From NCBI RefSeq assembly GCF_001279585.1, contig NZ_LGEC01000137.1:110520-174519 (forward strand): a stretch of DNA of 64,000 nucleotides, given 5' to 3'. Positions 51,600 to 60,871 of the stretch are shown in pieces. The notes under the pieces were generated by a model. That model was not told the DNA's origin and did no database searches. It worked only from the letters and a program-made list of their open reading frames with translations. This stretch comes from Nocardiopsis sp. NRRL B-16309. Its GTDB lineage: Bacteria > Actinomycetota > Actinomycetes > Streptosporangiales > Streptosporangiaceae. Each line of letters opens with the position of its first letter. Position 1 is the first letter of the stretch. A program made the translations under genes and the position numbers.

Positions 51600-52001
51600 G
51601 CGGACCCGCCCCCCGGCTCCGGAAGCCACCTCCGCCTCCGTCCGGCCCTTGACCCGAACGGACCGGAAGCCACCTCCGCCTCCGTCCGGCCCTTGACCCG
51701 AACGGAGCGGCCACCTCCGCCTCCGTCCGGCCCTTGCCCGAACGGAGCGGCCGCCGCCACGCCCGTCCGGCCCCTGACCTGACGGCCGCCGCGTCCGCGC
51801 TCCGAATGCGCTCCCGTTCCGTGCCCGACCTGACCGGCCGCCACGTCCGCCCCCCGCGTTCCCGATCCGCCTCCGGTCCGTGGTGACCGGAACGGCCACC
51901 GCGGCGCCGCCGGGAAAACCGCTGGTGCCCCGCGCGACCGCGGCACTACCGTGGCGCCGGGCCGCCCCGACCCGGCGGCCCGGAACCGGCGAGGAGCAGC
52001 G
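51600..52001. other. Non-coding interval with the 51.6 kb repeat array
   Basis: 402 nt between DeoR and amidase. The first half is the tandem repeat at 51619-51785; the rest is GC-rich and has no gene that I can support. Confidence 0.45.
51619..51785 (+). repeat. Tandem repeat array with hairpin units
   Basis: A 44-bp unit is repeated twice exactly in phase (51619 and 51663), followed by a shorter 41-bp copy (51706-51746) and a degraded one (to 51785). Each full unit includes TCCGTCCGG ... CCGAACGGA, which can fold as a hairpin with one mismatch. The array starts 20 nt after the DeoR stop and probably works as a multi-hairpin terminator. Confidence 0.75.
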
Positions 52002-53408
52002 GTGGACGTGCACGACTACGCCCGGCACGACGCGGTCGGACTGGCCGCCCTGATCCGGCAGGGCCAGGTCAGCGCCGCCGAGGTCGAGTCGGCCGCCCGT
52101 GACGCGCTCACGCTCGCCCACGCCCGCCTCAACGCCCTCACCGGGCCGCTCCTGGACGCCTCCACCGCCTACGACCCCCGCGGGCCGCTGGCCGGGGTCC
52201 CCTTCGTCATCAAGGACAGCGGCCCCTTCACACGGGGAGTGCCCTCCGCCCTGGGCAGCCGCGGCCTGCTGGCCGTGGCCCGGCACGACCACGCCCTGAT
52301 GGAGCGCCTGCGCGCCGCCGGTCTCACCGCCCTGGGCCAGAGCACCGCACCCGAACTCGGGCTCAACTTCGCCACCGAGCCCCGTCGGCACGGCCCCACC
52401 CGCAACCCCTGGGACACCGACTTCGGCGTCGGCGGCTCCAGCGGGGGAGCGGCCGCGCTCGTGGCGGCCGGAGCGGTCCCCTTCGCCCACGGCAACGACG
52501 GGGCCGGGTCACTGCGGGTCCCGGCCTCCGCCTGCGGCGTGGTCGGCCTCAAACCCACCCGCGGCCGCACGCCCTGCGGCCCCGACGCGGGGGAGGCGGG
52601 CTACGGGCTGGTGACGGAGTTCGGCCTCACCCGCACCGTGCGCGACGCCGCCCACCTGCTCGACGCCCTGGGCGCCCCGCCGCTGGGGGAGAAGTTCGTC
52701 GCGCCCGCACCCGCACGCCCCTTCGCCCAGGCCGTGCTCCGCGACCCCGGTCGGCTCCGGATCGCCGTCACCACCCGCCCCTGGGCCGAGACGGACGTCG
52801 ACCCCGGCGTGGCCGAGGCGGCGCTGGACACCGCCCGGGCCCTGGAGTGGATCGGGCACACCGTGCACGAGGACGCCCCGGTCCTGGACCCGGAGGACGT
52901 GGTGGAGGGCTGCCTCCTGGCCGCCACGGCCACCGGAACCGCCCTGCTGCGCCTGCCCCACCGCCCCGACCCCGCGATGATGGAGGCCGTCTCACGCCAG
53001 GTCCTGGCCGAGACCCGCCGGTGCACCGCCGTGGAGATCGCCGGTGCCCTGCAGGCCCAGCACCGCGTCACCCGTACCGTCTCCCGGTTCCTGGACACCC
53101 ACGACCTCCTGGTCACTCCCACCCTGGGACGTCCGCCCGCACGGCACGGCACCCTGGACTACGACGCCCCCGGCCACTCGGTGCGCTCCTGGCTGCGCCG
53201 GATCCTGTCCTACGGGCCCTTCACCGCGCCCTTCAACGTCTCCGGGCACCCCGCGATCAGCCTGCCCCTGGCCCAGAGCCCCCGCGGCCTGCCCATCGGC
53301 GTCCAACTCGTGGCCGCCGCCGGGCGCGAGGACCTGCTGCTGATGGTGGCCGCCCAGCTCGAAGCGGCCCTGCCCTGGCACGACCGGCTGCCCCCCGCCC
53401 ACGTGTGA
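52002..53408 (+). CDS. Amidase signature family amidase
   Basis: A 468-residue amidase. The Ser-cisSer-Lys triad is K71 (FVIKDSG), S146 (GGSSGG) and S170 (GNDGAGSLRVPA). The C-terminal half contains the usual APFNVSGHPAISLPL. GTG 52002 follows GAGGAGCAG. No signal peptide. It hydrolyses an amide of unknown kind; glutamyl-tRNA amidotransferase is unlikely because the B and C subunits are absent. Confidence 0.93.
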   Translation: MDVHDYARHDAVGLAALIRQGQVSAAEVESAARDALTLAHARLNALTGPLLDASTAYDPRGPLAGVPFVIKDSGPFTRGVPSALGSRGLLAVARHDHALMERLRAAGLTALGQSTAPELGLNFATEPRRHGPTRNPWDTDFGVGGSSGGAAALVAAGAVPFAHGNDGAGSLRVPASACGVVGLKPTRGRTPCGPDAGEAGYGLVTEFGLTRTVRDAAHLLDALGAPPLGEKFVAPAPARPFAQAVLRDPGRLRIAVTTRPWAETDVDPGVAEAALDTARALEWIGHTVHEDAPVLDPEDVVEGCLLAATATGTALLRLPHRPDPAMMEAVSRQVLAETRRCTAVEIAGALQAQHRVTRTVSRFLDTHDLLVTPTLGRPPARHGTLDYDAPGHSVRSWLRRILSYGPFTAPFNVSGHPAISLPLAQSPRGLPIGVQLVAAAGREDLLLMVAAQLEAALPWHDRLPPAHV

Positions 53409-53563
53409 GCTCCCGCCGCCCACCCCTGCCCCATGCGGCCGGGTCCCATCCGCGACACGCCCGGAGATGGCCGCGACGGATCGGCACGGACGGCGTACAC
53501 CTGGCAGGGGCGGCCGCTGCCGCCCCGACGCCAGGACACGGACCACGACGATCGGGGACAGTG

Positions 53564-54043
53564 ATGAGGACGACCGCGTTACTGGCCACCGTCGCCTCCT
53601 GCGCGGGCCGGGGCATGCTCGCCGGGGCGGTAGGGACGGCGGCCATGACGGTCTCCAGCACGCTGGAGGCCAAGCTGCGCCAGCGGGGAGCGAGTTCGAC
53701 GCCGGCCGACGTGGCGGGCACCGTGCTCGGCGTCGAGCCCGCCGGGGACTCCGGGCGCTTCGAGACGATCGTGCACTGGGGCTACGGCACCGCCTGGGGC
53801 GCGGCCCGGGGGCTCATCGGCGCCACCGGACTGAGCGGACCGGTGGCCGCGGCCGCCCACATGGCGGCGGTGTGGGGCGCCGAACAGGCCGTGCTGCCCG
53901 CCACCGGCACCGCCCCGCCCGCCTGGCGCTGGGGCGCCAAGGAGATCGGCGTCGACCTCTTCCACCACGCCGTCTACGCGCTCGTCACCAGTGCCGTCTA
54001 CGACCGCCTCGACGCCGCCGCGGGGGAGACATGCCGGAGCTGA
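53564..54043 (+). CDS. Hypothetical membrane protein
   Basis: A 159-residue protein rich in Gly and Ala, with about three membrane segments (around 13-33, 82-105 and 125-145). It contains GMLAGAVGTAAMTVSSTLEAKL at the N-terminus. A GTG at 53561 precedes the chosen ATG. It overlaps the next gene by 13 nt. Unknown function; translational coupling suggests it works with the metal-binding protein downstream. Confidence 0.7.
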   Translation: MRTTALLATVASCAGRGMLAGAVGTAAMTVSSTLEAKLRQRGASSTPADVAGTVLGVEPAGDSGRFETIVHWGYGTAWGAARGLIGATGLSGPVAAAAHMAAVWGAEQAVLPATGTAPPAWRWGAKEIGVDLFHHAVYALVTSAVYDRLDAAAGETCRS

Positions 54044-54591
54044 TCGACCTGCACGCCACCGCCATGGGCGAGTTCGACCGACGGGTCAGGGCCGTGGGCA
54101 CCGCCGACTGGGGGCGGCCCACGCCCTGCCGGGACTGGGACGTGCACGACCTGGTCGACCACCTGGTCACCGAACAGCTGTGGGTGCCCCACCTGCTCTC
54201 CGGCGGCCGGGTGCGGGACCTGGCCGAGGACCTGGCGGGCGACAACCTCGGCGAGGAACCCGCCGCCACCTGGGCGATCGCCTCCCGCGAGGCCCGCCTG
54301 GCCTGGCTCTCACCCGGGGCGCTGGAGCGCACCGTGCACCTGTCCATGGGCGACGCCCCCGGCGAGCACTACCTGTGGGAGATGACCTTCGACCTGGCCG
54401 TGCACGCGTGGGACCTGGCCCGGGCGGTGGGCGCCGACGAGCGCCTGGACCCCGGCCTGGTCGCCGAGCTGCGCGTGTGGACCGGGGACCGGCCCCTGGG
54501 GCCGGCCCCGATGTTCGAGGCCCCCGCGGCGGTCCCGGACGGTGCCTCGCCCCAGGACCGGCTCCTGGCCCTGACCGGGCGCACACCCTGA
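54031..54591 (+). CDS. TIGR03086/maleylpyruvate-isomerase-fold metal-binding protein
   Basis: A 186-residue DinB-like/MDMPI-N protein. PTPCRDWDVHDLVDHLV gives the first histidines and FDLAVHAWDLARA the last, the expected metal site. Such proteins are widespread in actinomycetes and thought to use mycothiol. ATG 54031 with GGGGGAG upstream. Confidence 0.85.
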   Translation: MPELIDLHATAMGEFDRRVRAVGTADWGRPTPCRDWDVHDLVDHLVTEQLWVPHLLSGGRVRDLAEDLAGDNLGEEPAATWAIASREARLAWLSPGALERTVHLSMGDAPGEHYLWEMTFDLAVHAWDLARAVGADERLDPGLVAELRVWTGDRPLGPAPMFEAPAAVPDGASPQDRLLALTGRTP

Positions 54592-54620
54592 CACGTCGGA
54601 GTCCTCCCGCCCGCGCACAC

Positions 54621-54655
54621 CGGCGGCCCCGGAGCATCGTGCTCCGGGGCCGCCG
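54621..54655. terminator. Perfect 16-bp bidirectional terminator
   Basis: Arms 54621-54636 and 54640-54655 pair perfectly around a TCG loop between convergent genes; CACAC/GTGTG flanks extend it. Confidence 0.8.
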
Positions 54656-54682
54656 ACGTGTGCCAGGGGAGTGGTTCGGGGG

Positions 54683-56038
54683 TCAGGCCTCGACGCGCTC
54701 GGCCAGGTTGCGCTCGTCGAAGTCCATCTCGGGCGGGGGCCGGCGGAACCCCTGGGTGACGTAGGCGAGCTGGGCCAGCCCGACCAGCGCCCACACACCG
54801 CCGATGGCGAAGGCCAGACCGCTCAGGTTGGTCCACAGGTACACCGTCAGCGCCAGGCCGACGCCGGGAATGAGCCCGTAGCGCACCAGGTCGGCGCGGG
54901 TGCGCATCCGCTCGCGGACCACGAAGTGGCAGATGACCGACAGGTTCACCGCGGAGAAGGCCACCAGGGCGCCGAAGCTGATGAAGGAGGCCACCGTCTC
55001 GATGTCCAGGAACACCGCGCCCACCGACACCGCGCCGACCAGGACGATGTTGGCCGCGGGGGTGGAGTAGCGGGGGCTGAGGCGGCCGAAGACGCCCCGG
55101 GGGAGTGTGCCGTCGCGCCCCATGGCGTAGAGCACGCGCGAGACGCTGGCCTGGGAGCTGAGCGCGGACCCGAAGGAGCCGATGATCAGCGCGGTGGTCA
55201 GCAGCGCCGCCAGCAGGTCGCCGCCCAGGGCGCGCATGATGTCCAGCGCGGCGGAGTCCACGTCGGTGAAGCGGGAGTGGTCGGGGAAGACCATGTGGCC
55301 GAACCACGAGGCGGCCAGGAAGATCAGCCCGCCCAGCAGGGTGACGAGCATGATCGCCCGGGGCACGTCGCGGCTGGGGTCCTCGGCCTCCTCCGAGAGC
55401 GTGGTGACCGCGTCGAAGCCCAGGAAGGACTCGGTGAGGATGGCGGCGGCCGCGATGACGGGCAGGATCTCCAGCCCGGTGCCCGCGAAGGGCGCCAGCG
55501 GGTGGATGTCGGCCTGTCCGAACAGGTGCCGCGTGCTCAGGGCGAAGAACAGCAGCAGGAAGGCCACCTGGGCGCCGACGATGAAGGTGTTGGCCCGGGC
55601 CACGATCTGGATGCCGCGCACGTTCAGGGTGGTGATCACGACCAGGAAGCCGGCGATCCACACCCAGTCGGGCACGGAGGGGAACTGGGCGTTCAGGTAC
55701 AGCCCGATGGTGATGTAGTTGATCAGCGGCAGGAACAGGTAGTCCAGCATCATCGTCCAGCCGACCATGAACCCCGTACGCGGCCCGAGCGACTTCTGGG
55801 CGTAGACGTAGGCCGAGCCGGTCGAGGTGTAGACCCGCGACATCCGCCCGTAGGAGTAGGCGGTGAAGAGCATGGCGACCAGGGCGACGAGCACCGCGGA
55901 GGGCAGGCGGCCCCCGGACATGGCGGTGGCCACGCCGTAGACGGTCAGGATCGTCGTCGGCACGAGGTAGGCCAGGCCGAACAGCACCAGATGCGGGAGC
56001 TTGAGGACGCGCTCCAGCTGAGGGGTCGTCTTTGGCAA
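54683..56038 (-). CDS. APC-family amino acid/amine permease
   Basis: A 451-residue transporter with 12 predicted membrane segments, beginning with the APC motif HLVLFGLAYLVPTTILTVYG. The family takes up amino acids, polyamines or amines; the closest guess is a putrescine/ethanolamine type, without certainty. The start is TTG 56038, with AGGAAGG 8 nt upstream. It lies downstream of the conservon on the same strand but 289 nt away, so it probably has its own promoter. Confidence 0.9.
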   Translation of the reverse strand: MPKTTPQLERVLKLPHLVLFGLAYLVPTTILTVYGVATAMSGGRLPSAVLVALVAMLFTAYSYGRMSRVYTSTGSAYVYAQKSLGPRTGFMVGWTMMLDYLFLPLINYITIGLYLNAQFPSVPDWVWIAGFLVVITTLNVRGIQIVARANTFIVGAQVAFLLLFFALSTRHLFGQADIHPLAPFAGTGLEILPVIAAAAILTESFLGFDAVTTLSEEAEDPSRDVPRAIMLVTLLGGLIFLAASWFGHMVFPDHSRFTDVDSAALDIMRALGGDLLAALLTTALIIGSFGSALSSQASVSRVLYAMGRDGTLPRGVFGRLSPRYSTPAANIVLVGAVSVGAVFLDIETVASFISFGALVAFSAVNLSVICHFVVRERMRTRADLVRYGLIPGVGLALTVYLWTNLSGLAFAIGGVWALVGLAQLAYVTQGFRRPPPEMDFDERNLAERVEA

Positions 56039-56132
56039 CAGATCGACCTTCCTGCGAGGTATATCACCACTTGCATGGCTTCAGGGCTTTTGTGAACCAG
56101 CCCACCATGACAGACATCACGTCCTGAGTGCA

Positions 56133-56143
56133 AGTGAATCACT
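56133..56143. promoter_or_regulatory. 11-bp dyad upstream of the APC permease
   Basis: AGTGA and TCACT flank one central A, within an AT-rich leader (56039-56190), about 95 nt upstream of the permease start. Candidate repressor site. Confidence 0.35.
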
Positions 56144-56327
56144 CGCAAAGAATCGGCCCGACAACTGAATCACGATATCTAGCCTGAAAGCGCAATGAAA
56201 TCAGTTGCCGAAACGGGGGAGGGGTCGTGCATCCACACGAACGACCCCACACCACACACCCCCGACCTCGTCCACGCACACGAACGGGGCCCGGCGCCCC
56301 CGCGCCGGACCCCGCCACCGCACACCC

Positions 56328-56918
56328 TCAGACCCCCGACAACTCCATCCGCAGCACCAGCGCCACCAACTCCACCAGCACCTCCTTGGCCGACTCCCGA
56401 CTGCGCGCGTCGCACAGCAGCAACGGCACCTGGTCCTCCAGGTCCAACGCCACCCGCACATCGTCGCCGCGGTGCGTGCGCTGGCCGTCGAAGCAGTTCA
56501 CCGCGACCACGAACGGCACCCCGCGGCTCTCGAAGAAGTCGATCGCACCGAAGGAGTCCGACAACCGGCGCGTGTCCGCCAGCACCACCGCGCCCAGCGC
56601 ACCCTCCGCCAACTCCTCCCACATGAACGAGAACCGCTTCTGCCCCGGCGTCCCGAACAGGTACACCACCGTCGACTCGTCCAACGTGATCCGGCCGAAG
56701 TCCAGCGCCACCGTCGTCGTGGTCTTGCCCTCCACCCCCGCCAGGTCGTCCACGCCCACGCTCTCGGAGGTCATCACCTCCTCGGTGTGCAGCGACTCCA
56801 CCTCGCTCACCGCCGAGACCAGGGTGGTCTTGCCCGCCCCGAAACCCCCGGCGACCAGGATCTTCAAGGTGTCGGGAACAGGTCCCGCCCCCTCGGAGGC
56901 CATCACGTCCAACGCCAC
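56328..56918 (-). CDS. cvnD: Conservon small GTPase CvnD
   Basis: A 196-residue Ras-like GTPase. Walker A GGFGAGKTT, switch GKTTTTVALDFG, G3 FGTPGQKRF and the NCFD G4 motif are present. Last gene of the cvnABCD conservon. The start is uncertain: GTG 56918, TTG 56912, GTG 56906 and ATG 56903 share one GAGGTGGA site. It is thought to relay a signal from the membrane kinase CvnA through CvnB and CvnC. Confidence 0.92.
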   Translation of the reverse strand: MALDVMASEGAGPVPDTLKILVAGGFGAGKTTLVSAVSEVESLHTEEVMTSESVGVDDLAGVEGKTTTTVALDFGRITLDESTVVYLFGTPGQKRFSFMWEELAEGALGAVVLADTRRLSDSFGAIDFFESRGVPFVVAVNCFDGQRTHRGDDVRVALDLEDQVPLLLCDARSRESAKEVLVELVALVLRMELSGV

Positions 56919-56924
56919 TCCACC

Positions 56925-57287
56925 TCACAACGCACGAATACGCTCCAGTACCGACCGCAGCGTCGCGGCGTCCGGACGCCGCTTCTCCCACTCCGAGCTG
57001 TGCACCACCGCGTAGCCCTGATCCAACAGATCGGCCAACAGGATCCGCACCACTCCCAGCGCGAACCCCGAACGCGAGGCCGCCTCCGCCACCGACACCG
57101 GCCGCGCACACAGCGACAGCAACAGCCCCGGCTCGGGGTCGAGCTCCACCGGGTCCATCGACGGGACCGCCACCACCTGGGAGGTCAGGGCCAGATCCGA
57201 GCGCGACGGACGCGTACGCCCACCCGTCACCGAGTACGGACGGATCAGACTCGACTCCCCCGGCTCACCGGGCGGCACCCCGCTCAC
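56925..57287 (-). CDS. cvnC: Conservon DUF742 protein CvnC
   Basis: A 120-residue DUF742 protein: IRPYSVTGGRTRP near the N-terminus and an HTH-like LSLCARPVSVAEAASRSGF then LLADLLDQGYAVVH. GTG 57287 overlaps the CvnB stop codon (GTGA). A longer frame continues upstream through CvnB but only antiphase. Intermediate partner of the conservon GTPase. Confidence 0.92.
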   Translation of the reverse strand: MSGVPPGEPGESSLIRPYSVTGGRTRPSRSDLALTSQVVAVPSMDPVELDPEPGLLLSLCARPVSVAEAASRSGFALGVVRILLADLLDQGYAVVHSSEWEKRRPDAATLRSVLERIRAL

Positions 57288-57751
57288 CCCACGCCACCAC
57301 CCCGCCGTCGCGGCAGCGCCGACAGATGCGGACCCACCTGGCGCACCAGGCGGTTCACCTCGAACGCCGCCTGGCCCATGTCGCACGAGGACTCCGCGAC
57401 CAGCGCCAACGACGCCCCCCGCCCGGCCGCCAGGACGAAGAAGAACACACTGTCCATCTCCACCACGGTCTGACGCACCTCGGCCGCCCCCAGCTGCGCC
57501 CTGGCCCCACGAGCCAGACTCGCGAACCCCGACGCGATCGCCGCCAGGCGCTCGCCCTCCCCACGGTCCAACCCCCGCGAGCAGGACAGCAGCAACCCGT
57601 CCGACGACAGCAGCAGCGCCTGCCGCGCGCCCACCACCCGTTCCACCAGGTCGCTCAACAGCCAGTCCAACGTCTGGGCCGGGGAAGCACCCCCCGTACC
57701 GCCGTCCGTGACCCGGTCCTCCGCCGCAGCACCCGCCGACATCGGCCTCAC
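57284..57751 (-). CDS. cvnB: Conservon roadblock/LC7 protein CvnB
   Basis: A 155-residue roadblock/LC7 domain protein (about 30-120): LDWLLSDLVERVVGARQALLLSSDG. GTG 57751 overlaps the CvnA stop (GTGA); ATG 57742 is an alternative. Roadblock proteins regulate small GTPases, here CvnD. Confidence 0.92.
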   Translation of the reverse strand: MRPMSAGAAAEDRVTDGGTGGASPAQTLDWLLSDLVERVVGARQALLLSSDGLLLSCSRGLDRGEGERLAAIASGFASLARGARAQLGAAEVRQTVVEMDSVFFFVLAAGRGASLALVAESSCDMGQAAFEVNRLVRQVGPHLSALPRRRGGGVG

Positions 57752-60168
57752 CCTTCCACGTCCTCTCCAGGGCCCGCACCGCGCGCACCCGCCTCACCAC
57801 CAGGACCCTCGGACTCCGCGCGACCGCGCATCGTCCCGGCCTGGAACGCGCTCATCATGGACCGGATCTCCGACAGCGACCGCTGCCCGTCCGGCTCCCG
57901 CCCCGACGGGGCCGCCGGTTCGGACACCGGCTCCCGGCGGCCCCCGCGCCGACGCCGCGGCAGACCCATGTAGGTGTCCTCGGACTCCCCACCGGCCGCA
58001 CCGCCCGCCTCACCGCTCGCCACCACCGCGGCGGCCACCGCCTCCGGCTCCCCCGCCCGCTCCGGCACTCCACCGCCGCCGCCCACGGGCGAGGAGGGGG
58101 ACACCGGCGGCGCCGAGGGCGCCGGACCCGGGGAGGACCCGCCAGGGCGCGCACCGGCCGGCTCGGGCACACGCGCCTCCGGCCGCACCACCGTCCGCGC
58201 GAGCGCCGGCGACGACTCCGGAACGGGCGCGGGAGCCGCGACCGGAAGGCACACCGGCCCGGCCGGTTCGTTCGGCACCAGCGCGTCCTCGGGGATCACC
58301 ACCACCGCGAGCGTGCCCTGCGCCGAGGACGCCAAGGACACCTCCAGGCCGTGCTGGGCCGCGACCGTGGCCACCACGAACAGCCCCAGCTGCGAATCCT
58401 CGCGCACCCGGCCCAGATCGAAGCGGGGAGCGTCCGCCAACAGCGCGTTGGCCCGCTCCACCTGGGTCTCGCCCATCCCCAGACCCCGGTCGCGCACCCG
58501 CAGCACGACCCCGCCGTCCCGGGCGCGCTCACCGGTCACCGTCACCTCGGTCCCCGGCGGGGAGAACACCGTCGCGTTCTCCAACAGCTCGGCCAGCAGC
58601 CGCACGGCGCCCGCCCCGACATCGCCCCGCAGCGCCACGTCGGGCAGCCGCCGCAGCCGCACCCGGGTGTAGTCCTCGATCTCGCTGGAGGCCGCCCGCA
58701 CCGCCTCGTACAGCCCCACCGGGGCCCACCCGCGCCGCACGGGCGCGTCCCCGCTCAACAGCATCAGGTTCTCGGCGTTGCGCCGCAGCTGCGTACTGAA
58801 GTGGTCGATCCGGAACAGCGACTCCAGGACCGCCGGATCGGTCTCGCCGCGCTCCAGCGAGTCCAACAGCCCCAGCTGGCGGTGGACCAGCGACTGCGTG
58901 CGCCGCGCGATGTTGCGGAACATGTTGCGCACCCCCGCCCGGACCTGCGCCTCCTCCACGGCCGCGGCCACCGCGGCGCGCTGGGCGGTGTCGAAGGCCT
59001 CCGCGACCCCGCCGATCTCGTCCGAGCGCCCCCGGCCCAACCGCGGCACCTCCTCGTCCACGTCCACCTCCTCGCCCCGGCGCAGCCGCGCCGTGACCGA
59101 GGGCAGCCGCACCCGGGCGTGCTCCAGCGTCGCCGAGCGCAGGAGCTGCAGCCGCCGCCCCACCCGCTGGGCTCCGGTGACGGCGACCGCGCTGGAGGCC
59201 AGCGCCACCACCAGCGCGGGAACGCTGATCAGCAGCACCTGGTCGCGCAGCGAGGCGGCGTGGGCGTGGCCCAGGGCCACGACCCGCTCCATCTGCGCCT
59301 CCTCGACCTCGCGCATCCGGATGTCCACGGCCTCGGCCGCTCCGCGCCAGGTGGGGGTGTTGACCGGAATCGTGCCGCTCCGGCGCAGGGGCGTGCCGAC
59401 GATGCTGCCCTGCAGCAAGTAGACGGTGTGCAGCACCGAGTAGGACTCCAGCGCCACGTAGTCCTGGCGGTCCTGGTCGCTGAGCTCGGTGCCCACCCGC
59501 GCCCAGGCGTACCGCTGGGCTCCGGCCGCCGCGGCGAAGGCGGCGTGGGACTCGGCGGGGAAGGAGTTGGTGGCCACCGCGTGCGCCAGGACGGCGTCCT
59601 GCTGGTTGAGCAGCTCGCGGGTGCGCATCAGCGAGGTCAGGGAGCGCAGGTGGGGGACCTGTTCGGGGTCGGAAAGCGCGACCAGGGAGTCCCACACGCG
59701 CAGCCCGTGCTCGATGACGTCGGTGTAGGTCCCCGCGGCCTCCTTCATGGTCATCTCCGCGGGGGAGAGGCCGTCCACGCTGGCGCGGTGGCCGTCGATC
59801 CGTGCCATGGCGTTCTGGAAGCGCAGGGCCGGCGCGGGGATCCGGTCGGCGTCGAAGTCCGCGATCCGCCGGTCCAGGACCGCCACGGCCCCGTCCGTGC
59901 GCTCACGGGCCTGCGCCAGGTCGTGCAGGTCGGCGTCGGCGCCGCTGGCGGCGGCCATGGTGGCGCGGCGCTCGCGCTGGAGCTCGCCGATGACCTCCAC
60001 GACCGGACCGCCGATCTCCTCGGTGGCCGACGCGGTGGTGCGCAGCTCGCGGATGTCGGTCAGCATCACGGTGGTGAGCAGGGCCCACACGACCAGCAGG
60101 GTGGTGCTGGGGATGAGCACCAGCGTGATCATGCGGGCCCGCAGCGATCGACGCGTGTGCTGGGGCAT
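57748..60168 (-). CDS. cvnA: Conservon nitrate-sensor-like histidine kinase CvnA
   Basis: An 806-residue membrane kinase. Two membrane segments (about 13-38 and 310-335) enclose a NIT-type sensor. A HAMP-like linker, a helical dimerisation region and the GHKL ATPase (about 480-610, with LAELLENATVFSPPG, RDRGLGMG and QLGLFVVATVA) follow. The tail (620-806) is disordered, Pro/Ala-rich. ATG 60168. No P450 follows the operon, unlike many conservons. The signal is unknown. Confidence 0.93.
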   Translation of the reverse strand: MPQHTRRSLRARMITLVLIPSTTLLVVWALLTTVMLTDIRELRTTASATEEIGGPVVEVIGELQRERRATMAAASGADADLHDLAQARERTDGAVAVLDRRIADFDADRIPAPALRFQNAMARIDGHRASVDGLSPAEMTMKEAAGTYTDVIEHGLRVWDSLVALSDPEQVPHLRSLTSLMRTRELLNQQDAVLAHAVATNSFPAESHAAFAAAAGAQRYAWARVGTELSDQDRQDYVALESYSVLHTVYLLQGSIVGTPLRRSGTIPVNTPTWRGAAEAVDIRMREVEEAQMERVVALGHAHAASLRDQVLLISVPALVVALASSAVAVTGAQRVGRRLQLLRSATLEHARVRLPSVTARLRRGEEVDVDEEVPRLGRGRSDEIGGVAEAFDTAQRAAVAAAVEEAQVRAGVRNMFRNIARRTQSLVHRQLGLLDSLERGETDPAVLESLFRIDHFSTQLRRNAENLMLLSGDAPVRRGWAPVGLYEAVRAASSEIEDYTRVRLRRLPDVALRGDVGAGAVRLLAELLENATVFSPPGTEVTVTGERARDGGVVLRVRDRGLGMGETQVERANALLADAPRFDLGRVREDSQLGLFVVATVAAQHGLEVSLASSAQGTLAVVVIPEDALVPNEPAGPVCLPVAAPAPVPESSPALARTVVRPEARVPEPAGARPGGSSPGPAPSAPPVSPSSPVGGGGGVPERAGEPEAVAAAVVASGEAGGAAGGESEDTYMGLPRRRRGGRREPVSEPAAPSGREPDGQRSLSEIRSMMSAFQAGTMRGRAESEGPGGEAGARGAGPGEDVEG

Positions 60169-60559
60169 GGGCTCGCTTCCGGGGGAGGGGAGGACGACGG
60201 GGAAGGCGTCCACCGGGGGAGGGGGTATCCGGAGTTCCCCAGAGTGAACAGCCCCGGAGGGTGATAGCGCAAGTGCCGGAAGGCCGTTCGGGGGTGCGAT
60301 CGGCACGGACGTCGCAGGTCAGAGTGGAAGCTCTCGATCTGGCAACATTCAAAATCTACGTCGTAAAGGTGGCGCGTGCTTTGAAAAAGCACCTACAGCA
60401 AAAAGGAGCGGCTTCGCCGCACCGAACACCACAGGGTTCGCCGCGGCATGGGTGAGAGGGGTCCCGCACCCGGGTATGGCGCACGCAGGGAAGGCCACCG
60501 CGCGGGCACCGTCCAGTCACCCACTGGCACCGAAAGTGGCACCACCGGGGAGAGGACCC
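60169..60559. other. CvnA/dehydratase divergent region with repeat copy 2
   Basis: 391 nt without a gene. It holds the second 26-bp repeat copy (60348-60373), immediately followed by GTGCTTT-GAA-AAAGCAC (60376-60392) and a GCGGC-TTC-GCCGC hairpin (60408-60420). AT-rich around 60340-60400. Confidence 0.45.
60348..60373 (+). repeat. 26-bp dispersed repeat, copy 2
   Basis: Identical to copy 1 (42199-42224) except one base: TTCAAA here, TTCAAG there, then ATCTACGTCGTAAAGGTGGC. It is 180 nt upstream of cvnA and 187 nt before the dehydratase ATG. A 7-bp hairpin begins 3 nt after it. Confidence 0.8.
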
Positions 60560-60844
60560 ATGAAGCTCACCGACGACCAGATTCGCGAGGGGATCACCCG
60601 GCTGACCGACTGGCACTGGGATCCCGACCAGCCGGACATCCACCGGACCGTGCGGCTGCCCGACTTCGTGGCGGCCATCGACCTGGTCAACACGATCGCC
60701 CAGGCCGCGGAACAGGTCGGACACCACCCCGACATCGACATCCGCTACAACAAGGTGCGGCTCTCGCTGACCACGCACGCCGTCGGGGCCATCACCGAGA
60801 ACGACATGTCGCTGGCCGCCCGCATCGACGAACTCGTCCCCTGA
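60560..60844 (+). CDS. Pterin-4-alpha-carbinolamine dehydratase
   Basis: A 94-residue PCD/DCoH-fold enzyme. The active-site block EQVGHHPDIDIRYNKVRLSLTTHAVG contains the paired histidines and the later THAVG histidine. ATG 60560 with GGGGAGAGG upstream. It usually recycles tetrahydrobiopterin or acts in molybdopterin-linked pathways; no aromatic hydroxylase is nearby. Confidence 0.93.
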   Translation: MKLTDDQIREGITRLTDWHWDPDQPDIHRTVRLPDFVAAIDLVNTIAQAAEQVGHHPDIDIRYNKVRLSLTTHAVGAITENDMSLAARIDELVP

Positions 60845-60871
60845 CCTGCGCAGGCCGCCCCGCCTGACGGT

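Noticed and set aside
51619..51785. CRISPR array
   Set aside because: Repeats are contiguous without unique spacers, degrade at one end and have no cas genes nearby.
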